A stretch of 64,000 nucleotides of DNA from Ctena decussata (GCA_963989385.1 OZ022499.1:50519757-50583756), one strand, 5' to 3'; shown: positions 1 through 11,300, counted from the stretch's first letter. Numbers and translations: made by a program. Notes: a model not told the origin generated them from the letters alone.

Positions 1-45
1 ACTGGTACAGATTATATTTTCTGGTTCTTTGGGATCATTTAGCTC

Positions 46-156
46 ATGATGAGTCAATTTGAAAATAGAGGTCTGCTTCAACAGGTGCTGGGAGCGTGGC
101 CAGTGTCAGACATTTCATCACCCGTCATGAAGACTGAATTATATCGAGTCTGCTAG
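46..156 (+). other. Short open frame in intron, probably not coding
   Basis: A 36-codon frame starting MMSQFENRGLL and ending at TAG is conserved at the same place in copy 2 (from 10,989). An acceptor-like CTGGTACAG precedes it, but no frame from that acceptor runs through without a stop. The flanking CNBD2-like exons already join in phase without it. I treat it as intronic sequence that matches only because the whole block is duplicated. Confidence 0.3.
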
Positions 157-357
157 TGTCGCATCTTTTGTGTATTCCTTGCTTTCAAAGGATCATATTA
201 TGCAGAACTTATGTCTGCAAAATTTAAAAAAAGGTTCTGTCAAAGCTATACCATATTTAGAGGGCAAACAGTGTAGATCCAGTGTAGAGCCACCTTATTT
301 GGATCTGTTTGCAAATTCAACAATCAGTACCTTATCTATATTTTTTGTTTTCAACAG

Positions 358-447
358 GTCAGCAATGGTGCAGAATGTGTGTTGATATCAAAACAGTTTC
401 TACAGGATCATTTGGAAAAAACAACAGCTCACAGGTTAAAGATGAAG
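358..447 (+). CDS. CNBD2-like protein, penultimate coding exon (copy 1)
   Basis: This is a 90-bp exon bounded by a polypyrimidine tract ending in CAACAG and by the donor GTATAA. It is open in phase 0 and gives 30 residues beginning VSNGAECVLISKQF. The pattern 'S-x-GAEC-x-x-I-x-K-x-F' is what I associate with the end of the cyclic-nucleotide-binding fold in CNBD2-like proteins (known in mammals from sperm). That assignment is from memory of the family, not a search. The matching upstream exon for this copy would lie before the window. It splices in phase 0 to the exon at 1,075. Copy 2 has the same exon at 11,301 with one Glu-to-Asp change. Confidence 0.7.
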
Positions 448-1074
448 GTATAATAAGTGTATATGCATGTGCACAAGATATTAAGTTAGGCAGAAAAAAA
501 AAGCCTGGCACAAAAGCAGCCCAAACTACATGCAGTCTGATCAGGGCTCTTAGTGTATACTTTTAAAAGGTCTAAAAATTACATAAAGAAAGAAGGACCG
601 TATTAGGTGTCCCGTTTGCTGTTTGTACACAGACAGCCAGTGCAAGTTTGTTTAGAAGTTTCCACAAATATTCATGAATTTCTGTAGTTTTGGACTATTT
701 AGGTGTTCATGATTGGCTCAGTGCAGTATCACCCTGAAAGTTTGCGTATCATCAACTGATTATGCAGTCTTTGTTAATTGTTACCATATTTTTACTGATT
801 TTACAACCACTTTCTGCAAGTGCTAAAATCACTGGTCAAATCAAATTTTTTCTTGACATGCAATATCTATTCAGTGATATGAACCATCCTACAGTAGAAT
901 TAATTATAACAGAAGACAGATTAAGAGACAGAAAACTCCTGTCTTATTATTGAATATGGTGTATGAACTGACAAAGAGCAGTAATTGCATGCAAATAGAT
1001 CATGAAACCTTTGCAATTTTACATGACTTATTTGGTAGGCTTTTGATCTTCACTGTGATTTCTCTACTTTTCAG

Positions 1075-1176
1075 ATGCCAATGTATCCTAATTTAGGAGA
1101 GTTTCAGACAGCACTAGATGACCAAGTAGCCTGGGATAGTTATAGAGGGAAAGTTATCCATGATGTACTCAAATAG
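1075..1176 (+). CDS. CNBD2-like protein, last coding exon (copy 1)
   Basis: The acceptor is CTACTTTTCAG. The exon is then open for 33 codons to a TAG, beginning MPMYPNLGEFQTALDDQ and ending in a basic/hydrophobic tail (VIHDVLK). It continues in phase 0 from the exon at 358-447, so the joined product ends ...HRLKMK-MPMYPN...VLK. The Met at the start of the exon is internal, not an initiator. The 'YP-x-x-x-x-x-Q-x-x-L-x-x-Q-V-x-W-x-x-Y' pattern resembles the C-terminus of CNBD2-type proteins (family knowledge, not searched). A possible AATAAA lies at 1,392. The sequence is identical in copy 2 at 12,018-12,119. Confidence 0.7.
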   Translation: MPMYPNLGEFQTALDDQVAWDSYRGKVIHDVLK

Positions 1177-1328
1177 CCTCAAATATTTTCCAGTTACTAA
1201 GACCCTAGAAATATGTTTTTCTGCTCTTTTTTCTTATACATAATAAGAATTCTGCAGAGTGCTGTCTGTACAATGTAAGGAATACAGCTGAACCAGAAAG
1301 CCAGACAAAAACTTTCAACAATCAACTG

Positions 1329-1354
1329 TTTTTTTTTTTTTTTTTTTTTTTTTT
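1329..1354 (+). repeat. Poly-T run (26 bp), copy 1 only
   Basis: This is an uninterrupted T tract about 150 bp after the CNBD2-like stop. The equivalent place in copy 2 (near 12,230) has a SINE fragment instead. It may be the remains of a retro-element tail in minus orientation. Confidence 0.9.
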
Positions 1355-1886
1355 CAATATTAATTTCTCATTTAACAAAAGACAAGGGAAGAATAAAACA
1401 CACAATTTCAAGTTGTTTTATTTAGTGAAAGATCATGCATTTGCAATAGTCAGGTGTTATATCACAGGAAAAATAGCAAAAAAGTATCTTAGAAAGGACA
1501 AATCAGAGCTCCAGATAAAATAACTTTTGGGAATAAAAGTTGAGCATTTTCCTTATTTCTCCAGTAGGATGTATGGATACATGTTCAGGGGAGATGACTC
1601 TGATGTGAAAATATGTCTCCCTTTAGAGGCGATTACTCTTGAAGAAAGAATTTGCTTTCCTCTAAGAGTAGCCCCTCCCCACATTAAAAGCTGTCTCTTT
1701 TGTCAAAATGGTGATCCATTTACCTTACAGTAACCCTGCATGATCTCATCATAATCACCTGTTTGAGGGTATTCTAATGAGACCTCACAAAATTTGTATC
1801 TTTACTTCCTTTTTCTGTCTTCCATTTTATATGGGGAGAAACAGGAAAAAGTTGTTCCCACTCTTACCAGAAGCTCTAAAACATCT

Positions 1887-2145
1887 GGGCCCAGTTGTTC
1901 AAAGCATCGTTAGCTTAATGACAAGATTAGACAAGGATCTGTTAAGTCTTCTAGAACACATACAATCATGTGTGCTTATATTTTTTGCCAAAAAAATGAG
2001 ATTAGCTTTTGCAATGCAAAAGTTCTTCACATTTTTTCATAAAAAAATAGCAGCATTTTTATGTATAATACGTTTGAAATTTTAATGTCTTGTTAATTAA
2101 CAACGTTTTGTTAGTTTTGTCATTAGTTTTGAACAACCGTGCCCT
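1887..2145. mobile_element. MITE, GGGCCCAGTTGTTCAAAGC family
   Basis: The terminal inverted repeats begin GGGCCCAGTTGTTCAAAGC and end TTTTGAACAACCGTGCCC, with an AT-rich body containing inner repeats of CGTTAG type. It has no coding capacity. The same element is at 12,971-13,207 (copy 2), 40,270-40,514, 43,353-43,607 and 57,265-57,797, with decayed relatives near 3,832-4,130 and 17,920-18,190. Confidence 0.75.
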
Positions 2146-2489
2146 GTTTTGGTAATATATGTAAAGATTTATTGTAATGGCCTTAGACAAATAATTTTCT
2201 GCTAAAATGACCTCTTTTGGCAATATTTACAACAATGAATTCTTAACTTTTAAACACTTTACAAGCTTTCTATGATTTATAAAACTTTCAAATCTGGTAT
2301 AAAATTTAAATTAAGCTGAAGCCTACAAAACTTGCAATAAAAATACTTAGTGACTGAAAAACTCTTCCATTTTGAAAATACAAATGTTTGCATAACTTAC
2401 ATCTAGAAAATACACCGGAGATATTTACTGCACTACCACATCCACAGCATTCTAAGAAAACAATGTATCATTATTTAGCTTTAACAGTT

Positions 2490-2700
2490 TGACCAGAGCT
2501 TGAGATAAGAGGGAGTATTTGGTGATAATTAGGGATAACTTTTGTTAATTCTGCATAAAAACATATGTTGTGACCCCTCATCTGAACCGTCTCAACGAGA
2601 TGGTTCAGATGAGGGGTCACAACATAGGGTTTCAATGAGAAATCAAAATAATTATCCCTCAATTATCATCAACTACTCTTCTTATCTAGAGCTTTGAGTT
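2490..2700. mobile_element. Foldback MITE, GTTGTGACCCCTCAT family
   Basis: It is an almost complete palindrome of about 200 bp centred on the loop AACCGTCTCAACGAGA. The arms contain ACATATGTTGTGACCCCTCA and its complement, AATTATCCCT, and terminal TTATCTAGAGCT. It is absent from copy 2 near 13,540. Nine or more relatives lie in this window. Confidence 0.75.
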
Positions 2701-3559
2701 TCTCTTTAGAATGTAGCTAACATCACCAGCAAAATATTTCTTACTTAAAAGTAAATGGATACTCTTTCAGCAGTCATCTTGGATTAAACTACAGAACTAG
2801 CCTATAGTACATCAAATATTTCTATCTACAAACATTTCCTATCTATGGTACAAAAATAACAATCAGCATAAACTCTAGAAATGATATATTAACAAAGACA
2901 TCAAAATTGCATTGTCTGTTACAAGAACATTCTTATCAAAGCTGTTTAACTTGTAGAGAGTATATCTGCCCCCAATCATGGCTGTGTACAGTAATGGACC
3001 TAAGTTTTCGGACAGTCAGGCATGAGCAAACACTGTGGACCCAGAACAGACTGCTCCTAGGGAGCAGTCTGATCAGGGCCCACAATGTTTGCCATTTCAA
3101 GTACATCTTTTGGACACATTAGTCTAAGATCTAACTTTATCAAAATCCAAAGTCATTGCCATTTTTTGACGTTGTTGCCATTGACGTCATGTGACGCTGA
3201 TGTCATGATGTTTCATTGTTTACAAATATGTCCCTTGAGAAAGGTTGTAATAACCGAAACTAGTCGGGAATAAAATAAACAGAACTACTTGGAGTTTGAT
3301 CTCTTTTACAAAACTACTTTAAAATTTTAAGGTAATTAGAACATGTTTTTTCAGGAGTCAGAAAATTTAGGAACTTTACTGTACAAGACAATCATTGATG
3401 TGTACAAGGTAACTGTACAGTTAGTTCTATAGCTCTACTACTATTTTCTAAAACCAGTGGAATGAAACCTCCAAGAGGTAACAGCAATTCCACAGAATGC
3501 AGGGTCTCACCTGTCTGAACACTGTCACAAAGCAGACCTAATATGAAAAGTGAATGTTT

Positions 3560-3760
3560 GGGCCGCCAACTCAGAGGACACCAGGAACCCCCTAGCGGAC
3601 CCAGGTTCAAGTCCTGCTTCAGACGAGAATCTTTCCTACCATAAACGGCTTTCCATTGCACACAGCCATTCATTATCATCCTAATATGACTGAAATACTG
3701 TTGAAAAAGATGTTAAATCGCAAGTCATCCATCAGAGGACACCAGAAAAGTTATACCTAT
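3560..3760 (+). mobile_element. SINE, second family, head deleted
   Basis: This is the orthologue of 17,626-17,850. Of the tRNA-like head only CCCCCTAG and the B-box end GGTTCAAGTCC remain. The body is intact from CTTTCCTACCATAAACGG onward. The loss is specific to copy 1. Confidence 0.65.
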
Positions 3761-4673
3761 GTCTTGGTTCTGCCAGTTGCAGGCAAGACAAAAATGAGAG
3801 CCCACTGTCAATTCCAACATACCGGGATTAGTTGGTCAATGCATTGTTAGCTTAACAATGTTGTTAGTCAATTAGACAAAAATGAGAGCCCACTGTCAAT
3901 TCCAACACAGGGATTAGTTGGTCAATGCATTGTTAGCTTAACAATGTTGTTAGTCAATTAGTCCTTGGTCTTCTAGCAAACATATGAGATAAGTCTGCAT
4001 GTATTTTGCTGAAAACTTGAGGAGCTTTGCACTGCAAAAGCTCCTCCTATGCTTTTCAGCTGAAAATGGCATTGTTTTTGTATACAATGCATTTGAAATT
4101 GTAATGGGTCATTAATTAACAATATCATGAGATTTCAACAGCTGAGACCAGTTTCTTATTTCTCTAAAAAAAGATGTTAAGAGCCTTCCGGAGCAATCAG
4201 TTCTAAAGAAGGGTCACAATTAATCTTTTATAGGGGAAACACAAAAACTATATTCCATAATTATAGTAAAATCTCAGTACTTAAAACTCCAATAATTCAA
4301 AGACACTATAATAACAATCTGTATACATTTTCATCCACCATAATTCTAAGTTTGATAATTAAAAAAATGAAAAAATTGAGCCGTTCCTTGGACTCTGATT
4401 CACCAGTATCTATGTTCTACTCCAGCAGTAAAACTCTCCTGGTTTTGTTCACCAGATCTATGATAAGCTGTGTGGTGGCTGATAGATTCTGAGGTTCTTT
4501 CCCTTAATTCTCAGTAATACATTTTGTTCTTCATTGTAACTGACTCAAGATCACATAAATGTCAAAACGATAATATCAAGTCAATGAGTAGCACATTTAA
4601 AAGAGCACCTTACAATATCACAGGTGTTTATCAGTGATTTTTATGAATATTCAATGAAATTGCATATTTATTT

Positions 4674-5672
4674 AGGGAATGAATTTCATTTTTTTATGTT
4701 TATTGAAGAATAAACTACACTGGGTCCCTAGCCAAGTTTACATGAACCCTTCTCCAGCAGAAATAAAATTTATCAACAGTTTTTACTACTAAAAGCGGAA
4801 CAGCATCAATGACAACGACGATGTCATAACCTCGCCTCCGTCCAATCAGATTGGAGAACCATGGTTAATTAGATGTCACTTAATTTCATGTAACGTTGTG
4901 TGGACCAATGTAGTTACTAAAGTTTTAACTATATTACATCTTAATGGTTTACCATAGGGCTTTTCAATAAATGCACAGAGATTGTAAATATTTAACTATA
5001 AAATGGGGCTTTCTCTCTCTAGAATGCCCCCAAAAATATCTCAATCAGTCTTACAAAATTCTGCTATAAGATGTTTTTATTTTATTTTCAAAAACAATCC
5101 TGAAAATCTAGATCTGTCTTGTAAGACAGCTCTAGATTTGATAGATCTGTCTTGTAAGACAGATCTAGATTGGAAAGATCTAGATTTTTGGGACTGTTTT
5201 GAAAGGAAAAACTGCTGTCTTGTAACTGAAGAAATACGGTACCGTAGTTTACATTATTTACATTCTTGGTGTATTTACTGAAAAGCCCTATAGTAAACCG
5301 TTGGAACGTAATGTAGTTTACATTCCAATAATTACATTGAGACACGCGACGTCAGTGACGTAAAAATAAACAATGGCTCTGTACAACCTGATTGGACGTC
5401 AGCAACGTCATGACGTCATGCATGTCGTTCTGCTGTTAGCAGAAAAACTGCGTTTACATGTTTTACTGCTTCAGTTTTAGCGCTTATATAAGATTTTTCA
5501 TGAAAGATTGAATTGAAATGAATATAAATATAAGCAATGAACTTAATTTTTCTGATGTTTATCGAAATGTAAACTACATTGGGCCACTAGCAAAGTTTAC
5601 ATGAACCCCTTCGGGGTTCATTCACTTTGCACGTGACCCAATGTAGTTTACAAAAATGAAATTCATTCCCTA
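4674..5672. mobile_element. 1-kb foldback element
   Basis: Its ends are AGGGAATGAATTTCATTTTT and AAAAATGAAATTCATTCCCT. The arms also match further in (AAACTACACTGGGTCCCTAG against GACCCAATGTAGTTTAC; AAGTTTACATGAACCC). The inner segment contains CRE-like TGACGTCA motifs near 5,348-5,420 and the hairpin-VNTR at 5,090-5,225. It has no coding capacity. Copy 2 keeps only the left arm and centre (19,661-20,309); the junction there is a deletion of about 430 bp. Confidence 0.75.
5076..5230. repeat. Hairpin with 33-bp VNTR (two units)
   Basis: TTTCAAAAACAATCCTGAAA pairs with TTTTTGGGACTGTTTTGAAA across units of GATCTGTCTTGTAAGACAGC plus TCTAGATTTGATA. Each unit is itself a small palindrome (CTGTCTTGTAAGACAG). 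Copy 1 has about two units. Confidence 0.75.
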
Positions 5673-6765
5673 ATTATCACACAGCTCCAAGAGAGGGTTT
5701 TGATATGATACAGTCTCCGCAGAAATGTTTGTTGTAAGCCCTCATCAAAGCTTCCTCAGTGAGGCAATTCTAATGAGGGGTCACAGCCAATTCTCCACAA
5801 AATCAAGCTGTGACCCCATATTAGAGTTGCCACATGAAGGAATACTAGTATGGGGTCACAAATTTATTTTAGATTTCATGGAAAAATACTGTAATATGCT
5901 TGAATTGGGACTCCTAAAACTAAATTATTTTCCATTCGGGACAAATGGAAAATTATTTTTAGGTGTCCCAAAATTTAAGCACATAATGATAAGAGATACT
6001 ATACGAGAAATATCTAAACCGCTATTACCAAGAATTCTGTATCACTGTTAAATGTCCAGCACACCGGCTAGTAATGTCTATAAACGCATTTTAATGCCAA
6101 ACAAAATTTAGCTGCTTACATCATCAACACAAACAATTATGGCTTTGAGACAGGCATCCACAGGAGATATTTTTACAAAATTTTTGCAGTCGCTTTTCAC
6201 AAAGATAATCTTTTGCTTTACAATACTAAGAATTATACATCAGAATATCTACTGAAAAAATCAATTATAGGAACAAAAATTCTGCAGAGGGTGGTGTCTC
6301 ACCTGTCAGCATATTGTCACAAAACAGAGCTAACCAGAAAACTCAGCGTAAGTTTATCCTGACAACTTCGCCATCCCCAACGGAAACGTAAAACCTATAT
6401 CTATAGCTTCTGCTAGTCACAGAGGAGACAAAAACAAATCTAGAAATAGAACTATACATAAAACAGAGGATATATATAACACAAAAACAATTTTCTGACC
6501 ACACGACAATGCATACATAAAACAAGTAGGGCCATAACACCAGGCCACAAAATGCATGTTGGGCTTACAATAAGAGAAACAAATCATTCTTTAACATGTT
6601 TAAGGTGTGTGGATATATCTCCATGTTTTGTCACTATTTTTATACATAGGAACAACTTTCATGACTTCCTGTTTGCTTCCTTGGACAACACAGCCCTTCC
6701 AAAATAGGATCTACTCATACAGGAAAGAATTTGCTCCAACAGGAGCATGAGTTGATGCCATTGAG

Positions 6766-6830
6766 CACTGTGTCATTTTCATTTTTACCTCCCTTCTCAG
6801 AAGGGAGGTAAAAATGAAAATGACACAGTG
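6766..6830. repeat. Perfect 32-bp inverted repeat with 1-nt loop
   Basis: The left arm starts CACTGTGTCATTTTCATTTT, the loop is a single C at 6,798, and the right arm ends TGAAAATGACACAGTG. The arms match without error. The copy 2 equivalent (around 23,644-23,672) has only the right arm. It sits at the right boundary of copy 1, next to a truncated HINE. Confidence 0.9.
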
Positions 6831-6836
6831 CTTCCC

Positions 6837-7198
6837 AGATTTTTTTCATTTTTACAATTCTGAATACCAATGATCCACTGATGTTTCATGCAATATTTCA
6901 GACTAATATACCCAGTGGTTCTGGAGAAGAAGATGATTTTGTTAGTTTTGCTATTTTTAGTAACAGCCGCCATCTTGGATATGCGACCTGATCCAATTTT
7001 ACAATTCTGAGACCTTGGAGTCAGGTCATGCTCCATGTGAACTTTGAGAACCATGGGTCCAGTAGTTTTATAGAAGAGAATGTTTCAATAATTTGTTTTC
7101 AGTTCTTGACGGACGACAAACGACACACGACGCACAATGCACAACGCACGCTTTGGTATGACAATAGCTCACTATGGCCCTTTGGGCCAGGTGAGCTA
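6837..7198 (+). mobile_element. 5'-truncated HINE-like element (family of 35,742)
   Basis: It matches the last 360 bp of the element at 35,742-37,729: GGCGGCCATCTTGGAT-type unit, CTGGAGTCAGGTCATGCTCC, then degenerate ACGACGCACG and the terminal hairpin TATGGCCCTTTGGGCCAGGTGAGCTA. Its left edge coincides with the end of duplicated copy 1. Confidence 0.7.
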
Positions 7199-9683
7199 AT
7201 AAAACGATTCCACATTATAAAGACAGATAGAAAAAATAATAAATACATGTAAGACATAAGTCTTTATCAATCTGTATACCAAATATGAAAATTAAACTTG
7301 AAAGGATGCTGTGAAATTTGTTACGAAAAATTGCAATATTCAAAGAAAAGAAAGAAAAATCGGAAAAATATCGGGAAGAATAAGCAGGAGAAGGCTGGTT
7401 CTCAATCCCACAATACAACAGTTATCATCAACCTTCAAACAAAATAGCCCTCCTCTAACTTGCAATGGCTGCTTAGAAACGTTTGATAAATAAAAGGCCA
7501 TCGGCCAAGTGTCACCCGACGTTTGAAATATGTCACAAACTGCAGCTTTTTATTCAGTTTCAAAGAAACTGTATGGCCAAAAAACAGAAATTAGTGTATT
7601 GCAGAACCTGGTAAGTAAATAATAACTGAAGCATATTAAAGCAGAGACATATACCCAAATACTGGGCCTCTATGAAGTTATAAAATACTTAAGTGTAGAA
7701 AGGGGCACTGTGTAAAATCAGGTTACTGACCCTTCAGGCCCTTACAGAATGCCCAAAATGTCAAGAGTGTATACCCAAGATCAAAATAACAAGGGCCATA
7801 ATCCTGCTAATATCAATCTGATGAATAATGAACAATGCATTTTTGAAAATTCAGCCCATTAATATGAACAGTTCTGGAGTTATCCTTTTACCTTTAAGTG
7901 TATGTCTATTACATATGAAAGGGGAATAACTCTGTCACTAATCAATTTAGCACATCCTAAAAATAATCAGAATAATCAATTTACCAAAAACTAATAGCAT
8001 ACCAAATTTCAACTCTCTCGGTTGAACGGATCAAAAGTTGGAAGAATGCCAAAAAACGACAAAGGGCCATAACTTTGTAAAAACTTGGACAATTGAAATT
8101 CCAAAATCACATGCATATCTTCAGATCATGATGAAACATTCTGCACAATTTCAAGTCAATCTGATATAAGATGTGGCAGGAGTTCCGGGGACAATGTTTG
8201 AGTCAGCAAGGGCCGTAACTCCATCAAAAATGGCCGAAACAAAAATTGAAAACCACATGCACATTTTCATATCATAAGGATACAATCTGTAAAATTTCAA
8301 ATCAATCCAATGAAAGATGTAGGAGGAGTTGCGGGGACAAGATTTCCGACAGACGAACGGATGGACGGACGGATGGAATGACGAACATACACATGGACGG
8401 ATTGGGGTCATTTCTATAGCCCCCCTCAGCCTACGTCGGGTGACAAAAAGTCATTATTCAAATTATGGAGAGAAAGAAAATCAGACAAATACAGGGAAGA
8501 ATATGCCAGATATGGCTGTTTTGTAATCCAACAATACAATAAGTGGTTGTCAATCTGAAAACCAAATATGAACATTCTACCTTGAAGGGTTACTGTGAAA
8601 TCTTTTACGAAAAATTGCATTATTCAGTGTAAAGAGAGAAAGAAAATAAAACAAATACAGGGAAGAATATGCTAGATATAGCTGGGTTGAATTCCACTAT
8701 ACAATAAGTCGTTGTCAATCTGAAAACCAAATATGAACATTCTACCTTGAAGAGTTGCTGTGAAATCTTTTACAAAAAATTGCATTATTCAAAAGAGAGA
8801 AAGAAAATCAGACAAATACAGGGATGAATAAGCGGGAGAAGGCTGGTTCTAAATCCCACACTACAATAAGTTGTCGTTAACCTGCATACCAAATATGACT
8901 ACTCTAGCTTGCATGGTTGCACAAAAATCTTAGACAAAAAACTGTATCATTCAAAGTATGGAAAGAAAAAAAATCGGAAAAATACAGAGAAGAATAAGCA
9001 GGAGAAGGCTGGTTTGCCATCCCACGATACAACACATTGTCATCAACCTGCAAACCAAATATGACTACTCTAGCTTGCACAGTTGTGGAGAAATCTTTGA
9101 TGAAAAATTTCATTATTCAAAGTATGGAAAGTAAGAAAATTGGACAAATACAAGGGAGAATAAGAGAAGGCTGGTTTGCAATCCCACGATACAACACACC
9201 GTCATCAGCCTGTATGCCAAATATGACTATTCTAGCTGGAATTGCTGTGGAGAAATCCTTGACGAAAAATTTCATTATTGAAAGTATGGAAATGAAGAAA
9301 AATGGACAAATAAAGGGAAGAATAAGAAGGAGAAGGCTGGTTCTCAATCCCACGATACAACACACCGTCATCAACCTGTATGCCAGATATGACCATTCTA
9401 CCTTGAAGCGTTGTGGAGAAATCTTTGACGAAAAATTTCAGTATTCAAAGTACGGAAATAAAGAAAAATGGACAAATAAAGGGAAGAATGAGCAGGAGAA
9501 GGCTGGTTCTCAATCCCATGATACAACACATCGTCATCAATCTGTATGCCAAATATGACCATTCTAGCTTGTATGGTTGTGGAGAAATCTTTGACGAAAA
9601 ATTTGATTTAAAGGGACAGACGGAAGGACGGACGGACAGATGTAAACCAGCATACCCCCCACTTTTTCAAAGCAGGGGTATAA
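7199..9683 (+). mobile_element. HINE-like element with 165-bp tandem core, hosting another
   Basis: About eight units share GGAGAAGGCTGGTT, AATCCCACGATACAAC and TGTGGAGAAATCTTTGACG. The units are followed by GGACGGACGG microsatellite (9,617-9,640) and the end hairpin TACCCCCCACTTTTTCAAAGCAGGGGTATAA. The first 50 bp after 7,199 are unassigned, and the usual 5' end (AGAACTGTCGGAGAATCC) is missing. A second element is inserted at 7,491-8,450. Relatives lie at 38,059-39,616 and 59,043-60,274. The long frames (for example 9,037-9,558 and 9,413-9,982) are read-throughs of these units. Confidence 0.75.
7491..8450 (+). mobile_element. HINE-like element nested in the 165-bp array
   Basis: Subterminal inverted repeats GTCACCCGACGT (near 7,510) and ACGTCGGGTGAC (near 8,432) bound it. 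The core has about two to three degenerate units with AGGGCCATAACT and TTCAAATCAATCCAATGAAAG. A degenerate ACGG tract (8,350-8,400) precedes the 3' end. Removing it restores a continuous tandem unit of the host element (…GAAACGTTTGATAAA / TCATTATTCAAA…). Confidence 0.75.
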
Positions 9684-9886
9684 ACACACCATATTTAAGG
9701 ACAAATACTGAGACACATCTTATTTATTGGGCTATAAGACAAATAAATGACAGATCTGGTGACAGTGCAGAACCAGGGGAGACAGCCCATTATGAGTGGT
9801 CTCGTCAGACTTGGCACTGTTTTACAAAGGTTTCTAATTTGAGTGGGACAATAGTAAGGGTTTATATGCAATCAATCATTTTTCAG

Positions 9887-9931
9887 GGACTGCATCCACT
9901 AGTATATGAGAACATGCCAAACTTAAGCTTG
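9887..9931 (+). CDS. CNBD2-like protein, upstream exon (belongs to copy 2)
   Basis: This 45-bp exon has acceptor TTTTTCAG and a strong donor GTGAGT. It is open in phase 0 and encodes 15 residues: GLHPLVYENMPNLSL. It joins in phase to the exon at 11,301, giving ...MPNLSL-VSNGAECVL..., the continuous strand expected in a cyclic-nucleotide-binding domain just before the GAEC motif. No earlier exon was found: immediately upstream is 200 bp of unassigned sequence and then a HINE-like array (7,199-9,683). It is small, so the call rests on splice sites, phase and fit to the next exon. Confidence 0.6.
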
Positions 9932-10400
9932 GTGAGTACAGTATTATCAAATGTTTATTTAAAAGGTAAAGGTTTCCCATAGCCTATTAGCCATAGGGGC
10001 AGTGGGGATTAGAGATAAATGTTTATTAGGGGGCAGTGGGGATTAGAGATAAATGTTTATTAGGGCTCTTAAATCAGCTTCATTCATGTAAGTATCTTTT
10101 CCTTAAATAAGTATCATTAGTGTAACAATGTTTAAGGGGTTTTATTTTCTTTAATTACCACTCTGTGTGAATTATACGAGTATATATCCATATGTAGCTC
10201 TTGTGCCAAAACTAAGTAGACAATTACTACAGACTGAACAAACACTGTAGGAAAAGATCAGACTACCATTATGGTGCATTCTGCTCAAGGACTGCTCTGT
10301 TTCTGATAAAGGATGTGCTTTTTTGCAAACTGCTGCAAACTGTACATTCCTTTATAAGATAATATGAGCCACATCATGCAAGACTGTGCTTAACATACCA

Positions 10401-10611
10401 TATTTCTTTGGTTATAAGACAGAGATTTTCCCTTCCAAAACAATCTAAAAAATCTAGATCCATCTTATAAGATGGATCTAGATATTTGGAATTGTTTTGG
10501 AAGGGAAAAACACATCTTATTGCAGGATTTCATGAGACTGATGTAGATATTTGGGGGTCATTCTAGAGACGGGAAAACCCTGTTTTATAGCCAAATAAAT
10601 ATAGACTGTAT
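10401..10611. mobile_element. Foldback MITE, TTCCAAAACAAT family
   Basis: It runs from ATATTTCTTTGGTTATAAGA to TTTTATAGCCAAATAAATAT, enclosing the hairpin CTTCCAAAACAATCT…GAATTGTTTTGGAAG with loop ATCCATCTTATAAGATGGAT. The same hairpin family is at 26,573-26,643 and, diverged, at 5,076 and 20,080. Confidence 0.65.
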
Positions 10612-10835
10612 TTGCAAACAGGGAAGACTAAAGCCAGTCTGTGAACTTTTGCAGTCAAGTTTGAGCTTTCATATTGTGCCAGTAGATTCTCTACGATATA
10701 GAACACATCCTACCTTCCCCACTGTTTTATGACCCTATTATGTAATTACCTTCATCATATGACATCGCTGTCATTCAGTGGAAATAATGTTCAGTTTGAA
10801 GGCATAAAAATCCCATTTTAAAGGGTCATATGATA

Positions 10836-10940
10836 AACAGAATCTTACACTTGTGGTTATTTCATATAAAAATTATGAAACAAGCCAAAGCTTGTTTCAT
10901 AAATTTCATATGAAACGACCACATTTAAGATCCTCTATGT
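10836..10940. repeat. Imperfect palindrome upstream of copy 2
   Basis: The arms CAGAATCTTACACTTGTGGT…CATATAAAAATTATGAAACA and the complement …TTTCATATGAAACGACCACA…AAGATCCTCT pair around AAGCCAAAGCTTG. A related palindrome is at 54,826-54,965. It abuts the start of the duplicated block. Confidence 0.6.
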
Positions 10941-11300
10941 GATACTGGTACAGATTATATTTTCTGGTTCTTTGGGATCATTTAGCTCATGATGAGTCAA
11001 TTTGAAAATAGAGGTCTGCTTCAACAGGTGCTGGGAGCGTGGCCAGTGTCAGACATTTCATCACCCGTCATGAAGACTGAATTATATCGAGTCTGCTAGT
11101 GTCGCATCTTTTGTGTATTCCTTGCTTTCAAAGGATCATATTATGCAGAACTTATGTCTGCAAAATTTAAAAAAAGGTTCTGTCAAAGCTATACCATATT
11201 TAGAGGGCAAACAGTGTAGATCCAGTGTAGAGCCACCTTATTTGGATCTGTTCGCAAATTCAACAATCAGTACCTTATCTATATTTTTTGTTTTCAACAG

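Larger units (their letters stand above)
1..6836. repeat. Segmental duplicate, copy 1
   Basis: Base 1 of the window aligns with base 10,944, and the match continues in direct orientation through unique and repeated sequence up to about 6,836. Beyond that, copy 1 runs into a truncated repeat while copy 2 goes on as unrelated sequence. The exons at 358 and 1,075 are repeated at 11,301 and 12,018 with almost no change. Private features of copy 1 are a 26-T run at 1,329-1,354, a foldback MITE at 2,490-2,700, the right arm of a 1 kb foldback at 5,249-5,672 and a 32-bp perfect hairpin at 6,766-6,830. The remaining sequence (1,177-1,886, 2,146-2,490, 2,700-4,673, 5,676-6,765) holds MITE and SINE remnants and no recognisable exon. 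It could be a tandem duplication or an uncollapsed haplotype. Confidence 0.9.

Noticed and set aside
5340..5430. Regulated promoter with CRE (TGACGTCA) sites
   Set aside because: The sites lie inside a foldback element, no gene starts nearby, and copy 2 lacks the segment.
8329..9982. Long plus-strand frames of up to 189 codons as genes
   Set aside because: They read through 165-bp tandem units; the same peptide (KSLTKNFIIQSMERKKIGQI) recurs every unit and on the opposite strand in another frame. There is no splice context or known domain.
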